A stretch of 64,000 nucleotides of DNA from Xestospongia muta (taxonomy: Eukaryota > Porifera > Demospongiae > Haplosclerida > Petrosiidae), in assembly GCA_963693285.1 (NCBI GenBank), contig OY848925.1, forward strand, positions 5,744,932 through 5,808,931, given 5' to 3'. Within the stretch, counting starts at the first letter, position 1; each line of letters begins with the position of its first letter. Positions 54,432-64,000 of the stretch are shown piece after piece. The position numbers were made by a program, and so were the translations under genes. Under the pieces are notes generated by a model. That model was not told where the DNA came from. It searched no databases and saw nothing but the letters and a program-made list of their open reading frames with translations.

Positions 54432-57331
54432 TCACTTTATTATTATTTCTGAATCAACAATCTCTTGTCTTCTAACATGATCAATGTGTCGTCTAACTGT
54501 TGAACCATTTTGTAACTTGACAATATACGAACGATCACCTGATCTAACAACTGTGCCACTTAACCATTTTGGACTGGATGATCTGAAGTTTTTAACGAAC
54601 ACATTGTCTCCGACTGAAAATACCTGCAACTGCTTAGAACTGTCATGATATCTTTTCTGGTTATTCTGAGCTTTTACTACTGTTTCTTCCACTTCTGGAA
54701 AATATAAATCCAATCGTGATCTAAGACGGTGACCCATTAACAATTCTGATGGTGGTACTCCTGTTGTCGTATGAGGTGTGATACGGTACATAAACAAAAA
54801 CCTTGACAACATTTCTTGAACATTTCCTCCTTTCCCACTCTTTAGAGCCTGCTTGATCACTTGAACTGCTCTCTCTGCCAGACGATTTGATGAAGGATGG
54901 TATGGAGATGTAGTGGAATGTTTGATACCATTTCCCTCCATAAACTGCCTGAATTCAGAACTGGTAAATGTCGGTCCGTTATCTGTAATAACTTTTCTTG
55001 GCAACCCGTATGTTGCAAAAACAATCCTTAGTTTTTCAATAGTCTTACTAGCTGATATCGATTGTATTAGCTGAACATCAATCCATTTGGAATGCGAATC
55101 AATAATGATTAAAAACATGTATCAAATAAATGGACCAGCAAAGTCTAGGTGTATTCGACTCCACGGCTGCGTAGGCCACTCCCATGGGTGTAGTGGAGCT
55201 GCAGGTGGTGTTGGGTGTAATTCTTGACAAATTTGACATTTCTTCAGCATTTCTTCAATTTCGTAATCCATCTTTGGCCACCACACATAAGACCTTGCCA
55301 GAGACTTCATTTTGTTTACTCCTTGGTGCATCTCATGTAGCTCTTTGAAAACTGTAGCACGACACTTTTTTGGAATTACAACTCTTGATCCACAGAGTAA
55401 ACAGCCTTGTAAAACAGAAAGCTCATGTTGCCTGGTTTTGTAAGGTTTGAAATCTTCCTCCTCAGGAACAGTTGATCCTGAGAGAATACATCTTCGTACT
55501 GTGGATAAAACTGGGTCAGTATTGGTGAACTTCTTGATATCTGTAGCATCATAACTTGTTTCTAACAAATGTTCCAATAAATTTATCATTTCACCTGAAG
55601 ATAATCTGTTGAGGTACTACCTGGTATGGGTAATTGACTAAGTCCATCGGCATTACCAATCTCGGTTCCTGACTTTTGACGAATAGTGTATTGGTAGGCA
55701 CTCAGCGTTAAAGCCCATCTCTGAATACGAGTGGAGGCCATCTGAGGAATACCTTTCTTCTCACTAAATAAGAAAAACAGTGGTTTGTGGTCAGATTCAA
55801 TTATGAACTTACGACCATACAAATAATTGTGGAATTTCTTGATACCAAAGATAATCGATAGCGTCTCCTTTTCTAACTGTACATAACCTTTCTCAGCAGC
55901 TGTTAAGCTCCTTGATGCATAAGCAATTGGTCGATCACTGCCGTCATCCATTGTATGTGATAGCACAGCTCCGAGACCATATGGAGAGGCATCCCATGTT
56001 AAAATTAGTGGCTTTTTGTCATCGAAATGGACAAGTAATGAGTCTGTTTGTAAAGCTTCCTTGGCTAATTTGAAGGCTTCATCCTGTTTACTTGACCACT
56101 GCTACTTCCTGTCCTTATGTAACACGTCATAAATGGGTACTAATTTAGATGACAGGTTAGGTAGAAATCTACCATAGTAATTTGTTATACCCAGAAAAGA
56201 TCTGAGTTCAGACACATCTTTTGGTTTGGGAGCTTCTTGTATGGCCTTGACCTTCTCAGCGGATGGGTGTAATCCTTTACAATCAATGACATGTCCCAAA
56301 TATTTGACCTTTGTCCTCATAAATTTACATTTATCTTTATTCAGGTGCAATCCAGCCTTGTCCAGTTTGCTGAGCACCGCTTTAAGATTCTCGAGATGAT
56401 TTTCGACTGATGAACCAGTGACTAATATATCGTCAAGGTATACGGTTACTCCTTTACAATCTTGAAGTAGAGTTTCCATATACCGCTGAAAAATAGCAGG
56501 TGCCGACGATACCCCAAAGGGTAGTCTATTGTAGCGAAATAATCCCTTGTGGGTATTGATGGTAACAAATTCTTTAGAACTTTCTTCGAGTGGTAACTGG
56601 AGATATGCCTGTGACAAATCCAGCTTGCTGAAATATTTACCCCCTGATAGTTTTGCAAACAATTCCTCAATTCTTGGCAGGGGATAACTATCTAAGCGAA
56701 AGACTTGATTAATGGTAACCTTAAAGTCACCTCAAATTCTAATTGAACCATTGTGCTTGACAACGGGAACTATTGGGGCAGCCCACTTTGAGAATTGGAC
56801 AGGGGATAATATCCCTTCAGCAACTAATCTATCTAACTCTTTTCCTACTTTGTCTTTTAAAGCAAGTGGGACAGGTCTTGGCTCGAAAAATTTTGGACAA
56901 GCCTCTTTGTTTACATAGAGGTGAACTTTGGCCCCATTGAGACATCCCAGTTGGTCTGAAAATACATTAGGATACTCTTCTATGATTTCTTTAAATGGTA
57001 CACTGGGAGGTTCTAGACTGAAAATTTTTCCCACATTTACATTAACTTGGGGAAGCCAATCCCTACCAAAAAGATTAGGACCAGCTCCCTTTATCACAAG
57101 GAGTGGCAAGACTCTGTCTGTGGAACTCTTTGTGCTTTACCAATACACTAATTTTACCAATAATATGAATACTCTCACCTAAATATGTCTTCAATTCCAC
57201 TGTAGACTTGACAATCGGAGTTAATGAAACTTTATTTATCTGGTCATGTGTACTCTCACTGATAACTGAAAGTGAAGCACCAGTATCTAATTCCATACTG
57301 ATTGGTACTCCATTTATGACAACGTTAATAA
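54432..57331 (-). mobile_element. Degenerate Ty3/mdg4-type pol (protease-RT-RNase H-integrase)
   Basis: Minus-strand pol in broken frames. Order: retropepsin (MELDTGASLSVISE, about 57270-57310); linker with FGRDWL and SKWAAPIVPV (56732-57109); reverse transcriptase 56102-56730 with YLDDILV as catalytic box and LGITNYYGRF; RNase H 55586-55966 (AEKGYVQLEKETLSI); HHCC zinc segment (HEMHQGVNK, CQICQ) at about 55200-55330; integrase core 54432-55118 with D in IIDSHSKW, D in ITDNGPTF and E in NRLAERAV; then a C-terminal part ending in basic RRHIDHVRRQE. In-frame stops are at about 56730, 56102 and 55119, and frameshifts near 57110 and 55590. gag is missing: similarity ends at 57331. Inactive. It belongs with animal Ty3-type LTR retrotransposons; no env seen. 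Confidence 0.92.
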
Positions 57332-57953
57332 TGAACATCATTATATATATAATTATACATCTTGAGTATCTCACATTTGTTGATTTTTAAGGATAAAAGA
57401 GATTTGTTGAGCAACTATATTTTGATCTACATACAATGTACAATTGTAGCAGCTACAACCTTGGGTTGTTACTCAGTAACAACTTTTGGGTTGTCATATT
57501 TAAACCAGTGGGCGGGCAACCTTAGGGTTGTTATGACAACAACCTATTTTTTACAGTGTATGTGTATACTGTTATTTCTTCTATAGTTGTGGATTCTTTG
57601 AATTGTAGAGTTGTTTACTTAACTATATTTTATCTTGGAACACTTTCAGGATTTAGAAATGCAAGGCAAATCATTTGTGGTGGATGTTGCTCGATAAGAA
57701 AATAAGGAAATGATGTAGTTCTAGTTTTTGGTGCCCCCCCCCCCCCCCCCCCACCGCCTATGTAAAGCATAGAAACCTTATAGTTTTGTATGGACGTGCA
57801 TTTTATTAACTACAATCCCGTGATCGTAGTTCTCTTTGCCGCTTGATCTCAACTTATTTCTCTCCTGCTCGTATTCTTCGCTCAGATATTGAAAGCACTT
57901 AGAAATCTATTGGGGTTAGTGTATCAATATATCTCTGTAGAGTCTATACAAAT
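57332..57953 (+). repeat. Left copy of duplicated segment upstream of 7TM-B5
   Basis: Starts AACATCATTATATATATAAT and matches 61596-62294. It includes a cluster of short hairpins (ACAACCTTGGGTTGT at about 57456-57470, CAACCTTAGGGTTGTT at 57519), a tail relic of a 7TM (57640-57715), and a poly-C run of about 19 bases at 57734-57752. Relative to the right copy about 90 bp, including the TATA block, have been lost at about 57818. Confidence 0.75.
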
Positions 57954-59000
57954 ATGTTGTCTAATTCAGAAGATATCTTTTGCAATGATTCTATTAAGGT
58001 TAAGAATGATTTCCGTCCAGTACTGATAGCCTGTTGTATTACTGGAGCTGTCTCTGCATTGATGTGTATACTTGCTACTGCCTTGATTGTCATACTTCGT
58101 ATGTACAAATCAGTAACAAACAGAATAGTTCTGTATCTACTTGTAGCTGTTATATTTTATTGTCTTACTAATGTGCTCCGGATTTCTGCCCTGTGGCATA
58201 ACTATTGGAAAGGAGAGCACTACAAATTCTGTGTGGTTGATGGCTTTTTAAATGGGTACTCAGAATTGGTTATGCTTTTTTCTACTCTAATAGTTACTCT
58301 ACATTTAACAATTATTGTTCTTTCTTACAGCTACTATCAGAAGATCACTAAACGTACATACTATACATGTACAATTTTAGAGCCTTTCTATCTTTTCTTC
58401 TCATGGATTTTGCCATTAATAATTGCCTGCATACCCTTTGTTCATAACAACTATGGTCTATCAGGTGCATGGTGTTGGATAAAGCTGTACAATGATGATT
58501 GCTCCTGGAATAAGGAAGGAATGATTGAGGTTTATGGTACATTTTATGGTGAACTAATTATAGGCCTATCCCTCAATAATTTTGTTTTGGTTGTTGTGGG
58601 AGTTACTCTGTGTAAACGATCTCGTTCTAACACCCTTTCTTTGGAATATCGTAAAGTACACAAACAAACTCTACCATTAATTATCTTTCCAATAATATAT
58701 GAGGGACTTAGTTTGATTGCTCTTATAAACCGCATATACCAATCAGTAAAAAGTGGTGAATATCTGAAAGGGTTGTTTTTTGCTCATGCTGTTACAGATT
58801 CTGGTTGGGGGTTCTTTGCAGGGCTTTTTGTTATCATTTATCTAGTAACACTTTCAGAATTTAGGAATAAAGTGATGAAATTCATGCGAGTAAAGAAGAC
58901 AGTAGTAAACCCTACATATGGGACCATTACGACAGATCCAACTGTTTTTATTTTTTCGCATGAAAGCTGTGAGAATATAGAAGGTGAACAAATCAACTAA
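57954..59000 (+). CDS. 7TM receptor, subtype B, copy 5 (348 aa)
   Basis: Open frame. MLSNSEDIFCNDS start, Cys pair FCVVDGF and GAWCWIKLYN, TM segments as in the other copies. The second-loop CCTCT motif is altered (TYYTCTIL). The tail lacks 16 residues between KKTVVNP and YGTITTDPT, an in-frame deletion; other odd residues are VHKQTL and IYEGLSL. The usual TATA block upstream is deleted, so expression is doubtful. Confidence 0.8.
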   Translation: MLSNSEDIFCNDSIKVKNDFRPVLIACCITGAVSALMCILATALIVILRMYKSVTNRIVLYLLVAVIFYCLTNVLRISALWHNYWKGEHYKFCVVDGFLNGYSELVMLFSTLIVTLHLTIIVLSYSYYQKITKRTYYTCTILEPFYLFFSWILPLIIACIPFVHNNYGLSGAWCWIKLYNDDCSWNKEGMIEVYGTFYGELIIGLSLNNFVLVVVGVTLCKRSRSNTLSLEYRKVHKQTLPLIIFPIIYEGLSLIALINRIYQSVKSGEYLKGLFFAHAVTDSGWGFFAGLFVIIYLVTLSEFRNKVMKFMRVKKTVVNPTYGTITTDPTVFIFSHESCENIEGEQIN

Positions 59001-59266
59001 CACACTACAAATATTGATTGTTTAATTTAACTAATCCATTGTCATTTTTGCTGCAATTAGTAGATATACATCATTGTTATACTCTGTCAAGTTGAGTTGA
59101 TCCCTTTATTAAAAAAAGGTGTTATATACATGGAATGTATTATTGTAATTATTATAATTATGTCTTAGCTTGTTCCACTATATTACTGTTAAGGCTACAC
59201 TATATATATAACATATGGTACTGTCATGATAAAATTCCTAGCATAAGTGATATGAGTGAAATTATG
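59001..59266 (+). other. 7TM-B 3' flank joined to a 7TM-A 3' flank
   Basis: 59001-59136 matches 63390-63525. From about 59137 to 59266 the sequence instead matches the 7TM-A downstream region (as 28427-28556), then changes abruptly to retroelement sequence at about 59267. This marks a rearrangement joint. Confidence 0.7.
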
Positions 59267-60400
59267 TCTTTTAAAGCAAGTGGGACAGGTCTTGGCTTGA
59301 AAAAGTTTGGACAAGCCTCTTTGTTTACATAGAGGTGAACTTTGGCCCCATTGAGACATCCCAGTTGGTCTGAAAATACATTAGGATACTCTTCTATGAT
59401 TTCTTTAAATGGTACACTGGGAGGTTCTAGACTGAAAATTTTTCCCACATTTACATTAACTTGGGAAGCCAATCCCTACCAAAAAGATTAGGACCAGCTC
59501 CCTTTATCACAAGGAGTGGCAAGACTCTGTCTGTGGAACTCTTTGTACTTTACCAGTACACTAATTTTACCAATAATATGAATACTCTCACCTAAATATG
59601 TCTTCAATTCCACTGTAGACTTGACAATCGGAGTTAATGAAACTTTATTTATCTGGTCATGTGTACTCTCACTGATAACTGAAAGTGAAGCACCAGTATC
59701 TAATTCCATACTGATTGGTACTCCATTTATGACAACGTTAATAATAATTGGTTCCACTGAACTGTTTCTAGCATTGAACATTGTGTATGGCGAATCTGAT
59801 TCTTCAGACCTTGAATTACATGTGTGTGTACAAATTTTCTTGGTAACAAAATGACTTTTAGACGATACGTTTCTTCTACTGGAGCTCTTCTCACCGGTCT
59901 TTTTTGATTTACAAACACTTGCAATGTGTCCTTTCTTTTTACAGTTAAAGCACTCCCAGTCCTTGCATTTACACGTTGAAGGGAGATGAGGTCCCCCACA
60001 TCTATAGCACGGTTTATGTGACTGGGTTGATTCTAACGTTTTCAGCGGTGGACGACGATAATGACTTTGAGGCACAAAATAGCTTGAACTAACAGGTGGA
60101 GTGACTTCCACTTTAAGATCTTTAGTGCCCTTCTCGGCGGCCTCTAATGCCCTTGCAATATCCAGAGCTTTATCAAGTGTTAGATCTTTCTCAGCCGAGA
60201 GGGTCTTCTGAATTGCCGGATGATTGTACCACAAACGAGACAATCGCGTAGCATTTCAGACAAGGTATTTCTATAGTTACAGTGTTCTACCAGCTGTCTT
60301 AGTGCCGCTACATAAGATGAAATATTTTCATCTGTCCCTCTAACTCTGGAATTGAATTTATAACGTTGTACTATAACTGATGGTTTAAATAATACAAAGT
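59267..60400 (-). mobile_element. Gag-protease fragment of the same Ty3-type element
   Basis: Minus strand. Gag C-terminal part (about 60240-60390: KPSVIVQRYKFNSRVRGTDE), a frameshift near 60240, then ALEAAEKGTKDL, a nucleocapsid with two CCHC knuckles (CYRCGGPHLPSTC lacks the usual spacing; CFNCKKKGHIASVC is canonical) at about 59910-60010, then the retropepsin MELDTGASLSVI. 59267-59740 overlaps in sequence with 56852-57331 (nearly identical), so the two fragments are not one split copy but two partly overlapping copies. RT and integrase are absent here. Confidence 0.88.
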
Positions 60401-60419
60401 TTGGAACAAAATATGTGGG

Positions 60420-61595
60420 CCCATACCAGCTACCCTTCATCACACGAGTACACAGAAGTGTGCCGAAAGCTAGTCACTTCCTATCCAATTCTTAGGGATG
60501 CTATTGGGAATGGATTTGTAAGTTCTTGCACTTCATAAATTATAACACCTCTCCAAATTTTTTGATTTCAACTATTATTATTAATTTCATTGTTATTGCT
60601 ATATGTGCTTTTTTTCACTAGGGAACTTGATTGAAGACATTCCACCTGTTTATCAAACCCTTGATTTGTTTCCATCACTAAAAAAAGTGAAATATGTGGG
60701 TAATGAAAACTATTATGTACAATTTTTATTTATCATTATTATTTAGTTGATGTGTGAATTAAAGTGGATAGTGGAACAAGATGACTCACTAGAGGCTTTC
60801 CCGACAATGTTCAAGGATAAAAAAGCTAACTTCATACAGTTACAATCTAAGATCAGAAGATATGCCAAGCTGGAAAGTGAGACGTCTAGCTCTTTAGTAG
60901 CATTACTTGATAAACAGATTAATGAGTTGTCCTTTTGTCTTGGTGAGTTGATGATTGGTACATATTCCAACAAATTTGTAAATATTGCTTTTTTATTTAA
61001 TGATCAGATGTTGTTGATGATCTAGAATCCACCAATGAAGCCATTGACACTAGCAATCTTGAAAACATGCATATCTTTCAGCAGTTAGAGCATCTTCTTC
61101 TACCAAAATTGTTTACAAACACATCTGATTGTTTACAACACATATTAACATTTTAACTGTGAGTGTCAAGTATCAAGTTACATTAAAGTATCGAGTTACT
61201 TTATTTTTTTAATCACACCAATTTCTTTTCATATACTCTATCATGCTTGATATATTTTTTGTATAGGATCCATTTGATGACTTAGAGGAGCTGACTAAAA
61301 GAGACAAACGAAACTATCCTTATATTACTATTGTCAACAACAGTACAACAGTAGTACAATGTAGTTCTTCCTCGTTGTTGAGCGCATTGTATTCTCAAAA
61401 ACATCTGACTTTTTTAAAGCTTTGTGGGGACTAATTGCGGCATATTTCACTTTTAATATTCAATACCCCAAAGCACTGAACAACATCCTTGTTTTTACAC
61501 AACATTTGCTGTTAGGAATCAAAAACAAAGACCAGAAAATCCCTCCTCTTGTAAACCGAGTGTACAGTGCTGTGATGAAGACTACATCTGAATGA
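60420..61595 (+). pseudogene. 3' part of an unrecognised multi-exon gene
   Basis: Plus-strand reading gives exon-like pieces with splice signals: about 60440-60511 (HEYTEVCRKLVTSYPILRDA, then GT donor TTTGTAAGT), about 60623-60696 (LIEDIPPVYQTLDLFPS), 60748-60941 (LMCELKWIVEQDDSLEAFPT and a helical SKIRRYAKLESETSSSLVAL), and about 61266-61595 (YPYITIVNNSTT, then KALWGLIAAYFTFNIQYPKA, ending in TGA at 61593-61595). The pattern resembles a family of uncharacterised proteins in fish and invertebrates that I know only loosely. A frameshift near 61400-61415 and the missing 5' part suggest a broken copy, possibly carried by a transposable element. Confidence 0.5.
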
Positions 61596-62294
61596 ACGTC
61601 ATTATATATATAATTATACATCTTGAGTATCTCACATTTGTTGATTTTTAAGGATAAAAGAGATTTGTTGAGCAACTATATTTTGATCTACATACAATGT
61701 ACAATTGTAGCAGCTACAACCTTGGGTTGTTACTCAGTAACAACTTTTGGGTTGTCATATTTAAACCAGTGGGCGAGCAACCTTAGGGTTGTTATGACAA
61801 CAGCCTATTTTTTACAGTTTATGTGTATACTGTTATTTCTTCTATAGTTGTAGATTCTTTGAGTTGTAGAGTTGTTTACTTAACTATATTTTATCTTGGA
61901 ACACTTTCAGGATTTAGAAATACAAGGCAAATCATTTGTGGTAGATGTTGCTCTATAAGAAAATAAGGAAATGATGTAGTTCTATAGTTTTTGGTGGCCC
62001 CCCCTCCCCCCCACCGCATATGTAAAGCATAGAAACCTTATAGCTTTGTATGGACGTGCATTTTATTAACTACAATTTAACTGAGGATAACTGGAACCTA
62101 GCCAACCTAGCCTCCACACTTCCCTATATATATATAGACTATACACTTTGACCTAGACCCCGTGGTCGTAGTTCTCTTTGCCGCTTGATCTCAACTTATT
62201 TCTCTCCTGCTCGTATTCTTCGCTCAGATATTGAAAGCACTTAGAAATCTATTGTGGTAGTGTATCAATATATCTCTGTAGAGTCTATACAAAT
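61596..62294 (+). repeat. Right copy of duplicated segment upstream of 7TM-B6
   Basis: Matches 57332-57953. It has the same hairpin cluster (about 61715-61800), 7TM tail relic (61900-61975) and a shorter C-rich run (61998-62013). The TATA block is retained at 62125-62136. Confidence 0.75.
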
Positions 62295-63389
62295 ATGTTG
62301 TCTAATTCAGAAGATACCTCTTGCAATGATTCTATTAAGGTTAAGAATGATTTTCGTCCAGTACTGATAGCCTGTTGTATTACTGGAGCTGTCTCTGCAT
62401 TGATGTGTATACTTGCTATTGCCTTGATTGTCAGACTTCGTATGTATAAATCACTAACAAACAGAATAGTTCTGTATCTACTTGTAGCGGTTCTATTTTA
62501 TTGTCTTACTACTGTGTTCGGGATTTCTGCCCTGTGGCATAACTACTGGAAAGGAGAGCACTACAAATTGTGTGTGGTTGAAGGCTTTTTAAATGGGTAC
62601 TCAAGTTTGGTTCTGTTTTTTTCTACTCTAATGGTTACTCTACATTTAACAATTATGGTTCTTTTTACCAGTTCCTATGAGAAGATCACTAAACGTACAT
62701 GCTGTACATGTACAATTTTAGATGCTTTCTATCTTCTCTTCTCATGGATTTTGTCATTAATAATTGCCTGGATACCCTTTGTTCATAACAACTATGGTCT
62801 ATCAGGTCTATGGTGTTGGATAAGGATGTACAATGATAATTGCTCCTGGAATGAGAAAGGGATGCTTGAGGTTTATGGTACAGATTATGGTGAACTAATT
62901 TTAGGCCTATCCCTCAATAATTTTGTTTTGTTTGTTGTGGTAGTTACTCTGTGTAAACGATCTTGTTACAATACCTTTTCTTTGGAATATCGTAAGGTAC
63001 TCAAACAAATTCTACCATTAATTATCTTTCCAATAATATATCAGGTACTTAATTTGATTGCTCTTATAAACCACATATACCAATCAGTAAAAAGTGGAAA
63101 ATATTTGAAAGGATTGTTTTTTGCTCATGGTGTTACAAATTCTGGTTGGGGGTTCTTTGCAGGGCTTTTTATTATCATTTATCTATTAACACTTTCAGAA
63201 TTTAGGAATAAAGTGATGAAATGCATAGGAGTAATAACGACAGTAGTGAACCTTGATGTTATTGAACGTGAACCCCTTAGTGATCAAGACTTAAAAGATC
63301 CTTCATATGGGACCATGACAACAGATCCAACTGTTTTTATTTTTTCATCTGAAAGCTGTGAGAATATAGAAGATGAACAAATCCACTAA
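62295..63389 (+). CDS. 7TM receptor, subtype B, copy 6 (364 aa)
   Basis: Full-length intact B-type receptor. Start MLSNSEDTSCNDSIKVKN as in copy 5; Cys pair LCVVEGF and GLWCWIRMYN; CCTCT motif present. Tail diverges from the others: KCIGVITTVVNLDVIERE, losing the basic RIKK patch after TM7, then SYGTMTTDPTVF and EDEQIH. Promoter block with TATA present at 62125. Confidence 0.86.
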   Translation: MLSNSEDTSCNDSIKVKNDFRPVLIACCITGAVSALMCILAIALIVRLRMYKSLTNRIVLYLLVAVLFYCLTTVFGISALWHNYWKGEHYKLCVVEGFLNGYSSLVLFFSTLMVTLHLTIMVLFTSSYEKITKRTCCTCTILDAFYLLFSWILSLIIAWIPFVHNNYGLSGLWCWIRMYNDNCSWNEKGMLEVYGTDYGELILGLSLNNFVLFVVVVTLCKRSCYNTFSLEYRKVLKQILPLIIFPIIYQVLNLIALINHIYQSVKSGKYLKGLFFAHGVTNSGWGFFAGLFIIIYLLTLSEFRNKVMKCIGVITTVVNLDVIEREPLSDQDLKDPSYGTMTTDPTVFIFSSESCENIEDEQIH

Positions 63390-64000
63390 CACACTATAAA
63401 TATTGATTGTTTAATTTAACCAATCCATTGTCATTTTTGCTGCAATTAGTAGATATACATCATTGTTATACTCTGTTTGAGTTGAGTCGGTCCCTTTATT
63501 AAAAAAAAGGTGTTGTATACATGGTAGGTATTAGCACTGAAGTACATTTAATATTATTCATTGTTAGTTCACGTGAATGTCATGCGAACAGACCACGTTT
63601 TCTTTCGTTCTCGTGAAAAAAGCAAAAGGAAGAAGGCTGAAATCACAAACAAAATAGGTTGTTGCGAATGTCTATGACTATTTCGAGAAAGTCAGCAGAC
63701 GTCAACGGACTATAAATAGATTGATTGCTTAACCAATTCAGGATCATTAGGTTGCATTCATGCGCTAACAATATATATATTGTGTATTAGTACAACTTCA
63801 GCCATTAACTACATGAATTAGTATCAGACTGTCAAGGAATCTGCCTCAGATCAGTTGTAAATGAATTAATGATGTCATAATAGTAAAATGGTTGATGTTA
63901 TCATGATGTCCTATGAATGTCAACTGACTAAAATCATTTTATTGAATGATTAAATGATAATAAACATAGTAATCTTGTAAATATACTCAGTACTCCCAGT
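63390..64000. other. Intergenic tail of window
   Basis: Matches the 7TM-B 3' flank to about 63525. A piece at 63797-63824 (CAGCCATTAACTACATGAAT) equals the left edge of the internal 7TM-A pseudogene units, but the receptor sequence itself does not follow. No gene seen. Confidence 0.55.

Noticed and set aside
54432..57331. Endogenous retrovirus with env
   Set aside because: No env-like frame between integrase and the LTR; only about 160 bp separate the integrase end from the purine tract. It is best read as an LTR retrotransposon.
57734..57752. Poly-C run as a functional element
   Set aside because: The homologous run at 61998-62013 is shorter and interrupted; it is most simply a slippage-prone homopolymer.

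Overview
The window is animal nuclear DNA: intron-containing genes with canonical GT/AG splice sites, AT-rich intergenic DNA, TATA boxes, microsatellites, LTR retroelements and a large 7TM-receptor family. The compact genes (many introns of 50-250 bp) and a metazoan BIRC6 homologue beside lineage-specific gene families suggest an early-branching animal. A demosponge such as Amphimedon is my best guess; this is inference, not a database match.

Region 1 (1-13.7 kb, + strand) is the C-terminal two-thirds of a BIRC6/BRUCE-like giant ubiquitin-conjugating IAP protein. I reconstructed 21 exons, ending in the UBC catalytic domain. Several introns hold long (CT)n microsatellites that double as the polypyrimidine tract of the 3' splice site.

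Region 2 (14-20.5 kb) starts a family I call the MWTIVE family after its N-terminus. Two divergent single-domain genes (103 aa each) have TATA boxes and 10-bp-phased TGACATCA arrays. They are followed by a two-domain gene in which the same N-terminal domain is fused to an ADP-ribosyltransferase (ART)-like C-terminus, and by a GGTGACC-containing minisatellite.

Region 3 (20.9-54 kb) is a tandem segmental array with a period of about 12 kb. The founding unit is a complete PLD3/PLD4-like gene (9 exons). Its fifth intron contains an antisense intronless MWTIVE-ART gene and a truncated ART relic. Downstream are intronless 7TM receptor genes of two subtypes (A and B) and their pseudogenes. The second and third units carry the ART gene, only the last four PLD exons, and the 7TM genes. 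The third unit has an extra ART gene of the first subtype.

Region 4 (54-64 kb) is the third unit broken up by a Ty3-type LTR retrotransposon. An LTR and a degenerate pol lie at 54.05-57.33 kb and a gag-protease fragment at 59.27-60.4 kb. Between and after these lie two more 7TM-B genes on a duplicated segment of about 1.8 kb, plus the 3' half of an unrecognised multi-exon gene.

In total there are 6 B-type 7TM genes (one frameshifted), 3 A-type (one decayed), 5 full-length ART-fusion genes and 3 ART relics, 1 complete and 2 half PLD genes, and at least 4 internal 7TM pseudogenes. I saw no tRNA, rRNA or CRISPR array.
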